Positions 44,462 through 47,572 of a stretch of 47,572 nucleotides of DNA are shown in pieces; positions within the stretch are counted from its first letter, which is position 1, and every line of letters starts with the position of its first letter. The position numbers were made by a program, and so were the translations under genes. Below the pieces are notes generated by a model that was not told where the DNA came from, searched no databases, and saw nothing but the letters and a program-made list of their open reading frames with translations. The stretch lies in contig JAISJN010000016.1 in NCBI GenBank assembly GCA_031261505.1, positions 1 to 47,572 on the forward strand, read 5' to 3'. This DNA is from Clostridioides sp. GTDB taxonomy: Bacteria > Bacillota > Clostridia > Peptostreptococcales > Peptostreptococcaceae.

Positions 44462-45922
44462 CTATGACAAACACGATATCTCAAACCAGAATGTCGTGCC
44501 ATTTCCTTTAGAAGTGATCACCCCAAATTTTGCATCGTGTAGATTTAAGGCGTGTTTGACGATAGACAGTCCAAGACCTGTTCCAACTACAGCTCTCTTA
44601 TGTGCTTCATTTGACTTATAGTACCTATCCCAAATTTCGTTTATCTTATCTTCAGGTATCCCTGATCCCGTGTCAGATACTTCAAATCTAGCACTTCCAT
44701 CTATGTTTTTAAGTTTTATATATACAATTTTATCTTCTCCCGTATAGTTTATCGCATTGCTGATAAGATTATATACGGCTCTTTTTAAATATTTTTCCGA
44801 TCCCTTGATTCTAATATTCTTATCTATATCAATATCGAAGGTGTAACTTTCCATTTCACCGAGTATGTTAAAACTCACTACAGTATCCATCACCATCTGG
44901 CTTAAATCTAAGTCTATTTTTTCAACTGTCACATTATTTGATTCGAGTTTTGAAAGTTCAAGTATCTCGTTCACCATATTCGATAGCCAATCAGCTTCCT
45001 TTATTATCATATTACAATGTGTTGTCCTCTTTTCGGGATCATTTCCCGAGACATCTTTTATCATCTCTCCATACATTTTTATAATTGTAAGAGGGGTTTT
45101 TAAATCATGCGACACATTTGCTATAAATTCTTTCCTGTAATTATCTAGTTTCGAAAGTTCATCTGTTGCGTAAGACAGGGTATTTGCAAGTTGTTTTATC
45201 TCTGTAAACCCGCTACTGTCAAAATTAGCGCTTAAATCACCCTCGGCTAGTTTCTCAGCTGATTTTGTAATTTGAATTATCGGCCTGGATATTATCCTAG
45301 AAATCAACTGTGCCACAATCATTGCAAGGATTAGAAGCACTGCAGCTATAATAAGAAACTGTGACTTAAGCACTGTAATAGTTGAATCTATAGGAGGAAT
45401 TGGAGCACTTATATACAAATAGTTAAGTGCGCTTCCTGAACTGACCTTCGCAATATACACCGCCTGAGACATTATATTTTCTCTATCCCTTACGATGTAT
45501 TGAATCATGTTTGAATCAGTCTCTTCGAACTTTTTCTCGACTTCAGCTATTTCGTTTTCTATAGTTCTATCAAATTTAGATTTCTGTGCTATTTCATTTT
45601 CAATACTTCTATCAAATTTAGACTTCTCATCTCTATTTTTAAAACCATCTGTAGCATTTATAATATCTCCATTAGAATCGAAAACGACTATTCTTAAATT
45701 ATTTCTAAAAGCGTACTCTACCATAGTTTCATTAAAATTATCTTTTTTGTATTCAGCTGTAATTTGATTTCCTATCCTCACAATTTCGTTGGTCTTCATC
45801 GCCTCATAAAAAGTTTTGAGCAAGGTAAATTGAAGAATCCAGAGAACTATTAGTATGAGGATAGAGAACATCATTAAATACGACCAACTTTTGAATTTAA
45901 GTCCTTTAAAATCAACCTTCAA
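44462..45922 (-). CDS. Sensor histidine kinase with HAMP domain
   Basis: 486 residues. Helix one (about 15-37), outer sensor region (about 38-185), helix two ('FLIIAAVLLILAMIVAQLI'), HAMP (about 208-260), HisKA with H272 in 'FIANVSHDLKTPLTII', and ATPase with 'NLISNAINYTG', 'DTGSGIP' and 'GTGLGLSIVKHAL'. The sensor holds a 14-residue tandem duplication ('KSKFDRSIENEIAQ' / 'KSKFDRTIENEIAE'). Overlaps the regulator gene by 11 bases. The stimulus is unknown; the neighbour is a secreted carbohydrate-binding protein. Confidence 0.94.
   Translation of the reverse strand: MKVDFKGLKFKSWSYLMMFSILILIVLWILQFTLLKTFYEAMKTNEIVRIGNQITAEYKKDNFNETMVEYAFRNNLRIVVFDSNGDIINATDGFKNRDEKSKFDRSIENEIAQKSKFDRTIENEIAEVEKKFEETDSNMIQYIVRDRENIMSQAVYIAKVSSGSALNYLYISAPIPPIDSTITVLKSQFLIIAAVLLILAMIVAQLISRIISRPIIQITKSAEKLAEGDLSANFDSSGFTEIKQLANTLSYATDELSKLDNYRKEFIANVSHDLKTPLTIIKMYGEMIKDVSGNDPEKRTTHCNMIIKEADWLSNMVNEILELSKLESNNVTVEKIDLDLSQMVMDTVVSFNILGEMESYTFDIDIDKNIRIKGSEKYLKRAVYNLISNAINYTGEDKIVYIKLKNIDGSARFEVSDTGSGIPEDKINEIWDRYYKSNEAHKRAVVGTGLGLSIVKHALNLHDAKFGVITSKGNGTTFWFEISCLS
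45546..45629 (-). repeat. 42-bp in-frame tandem duplication in the kinase sensor
   Basis: 45546-45587 and 45588-45629 are 42-nt copies differing at only a few bases; each codes for 14 residues of a charged helix just before the second membrane helix. Confidence 0.85.
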
Positions 45923-46592
45923 AACGGTATCCCACTCCTCTAAGTGTTACAATACAATCCTTGTACTTCCCCAAATTCATCCTCAATGTTTTAATATGAG
46001 TATCTACGGTCCTATCATCTCCATAAAAACTGTAACCCCAAACGTCATTTAATATTTTTTCACGCGTAAGAGCTATATTTTTATTTTTTACGAGGTAGAA
46101 TAGTAAGTCGTATTCCTTAGGAGTTAGACTTATATTATTTTTGTCAATAGACACAAGCCTAGCTGTAATATCTACCTTTAATCCATTAAATTCGTAGATT
46201 TCATTTGATAGAGGCATTTGTGAATGTTTAACATTATTTCTTGATATAATCACCTGAATACGGGCTATGACCTCCTTAGGAGAGAACGGTTTTGTAACGT
46301 AGTCATCTATTCCAAGCTCAAATCCAAATAATTTATCATATTCTTCTGACCTTGCAGAAAGCATCAACACTGGTATGTCTTTAAATTTTTTTATTTCCTT
46401 ACAGGCAGTGAATCCATCCATTTTAGGCATCATTACATCCATTACAATAACATCGAAATCTTGCTCCCTACAGATATTAACGGCTTCCATTCCGTCATAT
46501 GCCTCGCTCACCTCGTAACCGACGAACTCAGCGTATTCTTTAAAACCTACTCGTATTGCATCTTCATCATCGACAATAAGTATTTTATCCAT
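45912..46592 (-). CDS. OmpR-family response regulator
   Basis: 226 residues. Receiver with 'VDDED', phospho-Asp 52 in 'VIVMDVMMPKMDG', 'LSARSEE' and 'VTKPFSP'; winged helix from about 130 with 'LTPKEYDLLFYLVKN' and 'TLRGVGYRFEG'. Pairs with the overlapping kinase gene. Its leader holds two near-identical ribosome-site blocks (46593-46632). Confidence 0.95.
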   Translation of the reverse strand: MDKILIVDDEDAIRVGFKEYAEFVGYEVSEAYDGMEAVNICREQDFDVIVMDVMMPKMDGFTACKEIKKFKDIPVLMLSARSEEYDKLFGFELGIDDYVTKPFSPKEVIARIQVIISRNNVKHSQMPLSNEIYEFNGLKVDITARLVSIDKNNISLTPKEYDLLFYLVKNKNIALTREKILNDVWGYSFYGDDRTVDTHIKTLRMNLGKYKDCIVTLRGVGYRFEG

Positions 46593-46700
46593 GCGTTTTC
46601 CTCCAATTGCAATAATGTGCTTTCCTCCAATTATACACGAAACAAAACGAAATTGTACAATCTTTAATTTTACAATTTAAAAGTTAAATGGCGATTCAAC

Positions 46701-47572
46701 TTACAAGCTCTTGTTTTCATCTTCAACTGTACTATTTGTACCGTCTGAGCTATCATCTGGTCTATCGTCCTTGCGGTCGTCTGGTGCAGTGAAACTTGAG
46801 TCATTATTTTTTCTAAATCCTCCACCGTTCATTCCTCCCTTTGTTCCACCTTTCGTGCCACCTTTTCCTCCGCCCATCTGGTTTTTAGACTCTCCAAGGG
46901 TTACGTTTTTAGCTGTCATACTAATGGTTGACAAAGATGTATCCCCTACTTTAACCTCGTACTTGGCATCAGCCTTTATCTTACTCGAGCTATAAAATAC
47001 CACCGAGCCATCTTTAATTATCTTCTTAGTTTCAATATCTCCTATTTTTATACTTGAATCTTTTGCAAATGTTCCATTTATCCACATAGAATACTGCTTT
47101 GAAGTATCGCTGACTGCAACTGTCATATCTCCACCAACTCCGAATACAGTTCCTCCGTTGATTGTAAATGCAGCATTTCTCTCCCCTATATCCAATGCCC
47201 CATCTCCTCTATTGCTTGCATATATAGTCGATGTTCCGCCATTTATAGTCATACTTCCATTTGAATCGAATCCGTCACCTTCACAATTTGCGTATATTAT
47301 CCCATTGTTGATTGTAAGATCCGTTCCTGCATTTATTGCATCGTCACTTGAAACTATCTTTATATTCCCGCCATTTATCACTACCTTATCCTTGCCTTCA
47401 AGTCCTTCATAAGACTTTGTTATATTTATATCCCCAGAATTTGCAGTTAAGGTACTCTTGGCATGCAAGCCATCTTTTACAGACGATACCTGGTACTCAC
47501 CCCCATCTATCGTTAAATTGCCATGACTAGATATCGCATGTGCAAAATTCCCTGTTACATTTAATTTTCCAT
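46701..47572 (-). CDS. Secreted carbohydrate-binding beta-solenoid protein, Cthe_2159-like (partial)
   Basis: Open to the window edge, so the N-terminus with any signal peptide is missing; about 290 residues are seen. The repeating 'TINGG', 'VVINGGNIKIVSSDDAINA', 'LTINNGIIYANCEGDGFDS' and 'GALDIG' patterns fit the DUF4353 (Cthe_2159) right-handed beta-helix, whose prototype binds polygalacturonate with calcium ions; the Asp-rich turns fit that. The tail is Gly/Lys-rich ('GGTKGGTKGGMNGGG') then very acidic. Same direction as the two-component pair that follows 108 bases later. Confidence 0.8.
   Translation of the reverse strand, partial: GKLNVTGNFAHAISSHGNLTIDGGEYQVSSVKDGLHAKSTLTANSGDINITKSYEGLEGKDKVVINGGNIKIVSSDDAINAGTDLTINNGIIYANCEGDGFDSNGSMTINGGTSTIYASNRGDGALDIGERNAAFTINGGTVFGVGGDMTVAVSDTSKQYSMWINGTFAKDSSIKIGDIETKKIIKDGSVVFYSSSKIKADAKYEVKVGDTSLSTISMTAKNVTLGESKNQMGGGKGGTKGGTKGGMNGGGFRKNNDSSFTAPDDRKDDRPDDSSDGTNSTVEDENKSL

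Noticed and set aside
1-47572. CRISPR array
   Set aside because: The tandem repeats found have no unique spacers of constant length and no cas genes are present.

Overview
The window is low-GC Firmicutes DNA from an anaerobic clostridial lineage, most likely Peptostreptococcaceae. The reasons are cell-wall-binding-2 (CWB2) surface proteins, a Bce-type peptide-resistance module, a complete selenocysteine system, T-box and B12 riboswitch leaders on Gram-positive-style genes, strong GGAGG ribosome sites and frequent AGA/AGG arginine codons. The genus cannot be fixed from the sequence alone.

Layout. 1-2.4 kb is a worn accessory patch: an IS3-type transposase tail, a small secreted protein that seems to start at AUA, a frameshifted secreted amidase and an integrase fossil, all ending against the 3' end of the selenocysteine tRNA gene selC (2416-2512). 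2.7-9.1 kb holds a G5/3D-domain wall protein, ung, a NusG-II-domain protein divergent from apbE, and a 918-residue orphan PAS histidine kinase. 9.4-14.2 kb is selD-selA-selB, read leftward. SelD is itself a selenoprotein: an in-frame UGA at codon 17 with a SECIS-like hairpin hides its true start. 14.2-20.7 kb holds comEA, a D,D-carboxypeptidase, and a 1238-residue CWB2/GLUG surface protein preceded by a full cobalamin riboswitch and terminator. 20.7-25.5 kb is bceR-bceS-bceA-bceB with a candidate BceR operator. 25.7-33.3 kb holds a DUF2325 protein behind a Fur-like box, argH, a Cof-type HAD phosphatase, a calcium P-type ATPase, ridA and threonine dehydratase. 33.8-36.6 kb holds aspartate 4-decarboxylase and asparaginase, an Asn to Asp to Ala route. 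36.8-39.7 kb is leuS with a T-box leader and a tandem repeat. 39.7-41.5 kb is a truncated CWB2 remnant and a NagX-like membrane acyltransferase. 41.6-44.3 kb is nadD-yqeK-rsfS, recX and a 29-residue membrane microprotein. 44.5-47.6 kb is an OmpR/EnvZ-type pair beside a secreted carbohydrate-binding protein that runs off the window.

Most unusual points: (1) a B12 riboswitch in front of a wall-anchored surface protein with no transporter or cobalamin-synthesis gene beside it; (2) a family of dispersed palindromes with a shared TAACTTGAGATAAATG arm, which supplies the stop codon of two genes; (3) tandem repeats in the untranslated leaders of selA and leuS; (4) the selC-side fossil island with the AUA-start gene; (5) the Fur-like box on the cysteine-rich DUF2325 gene.
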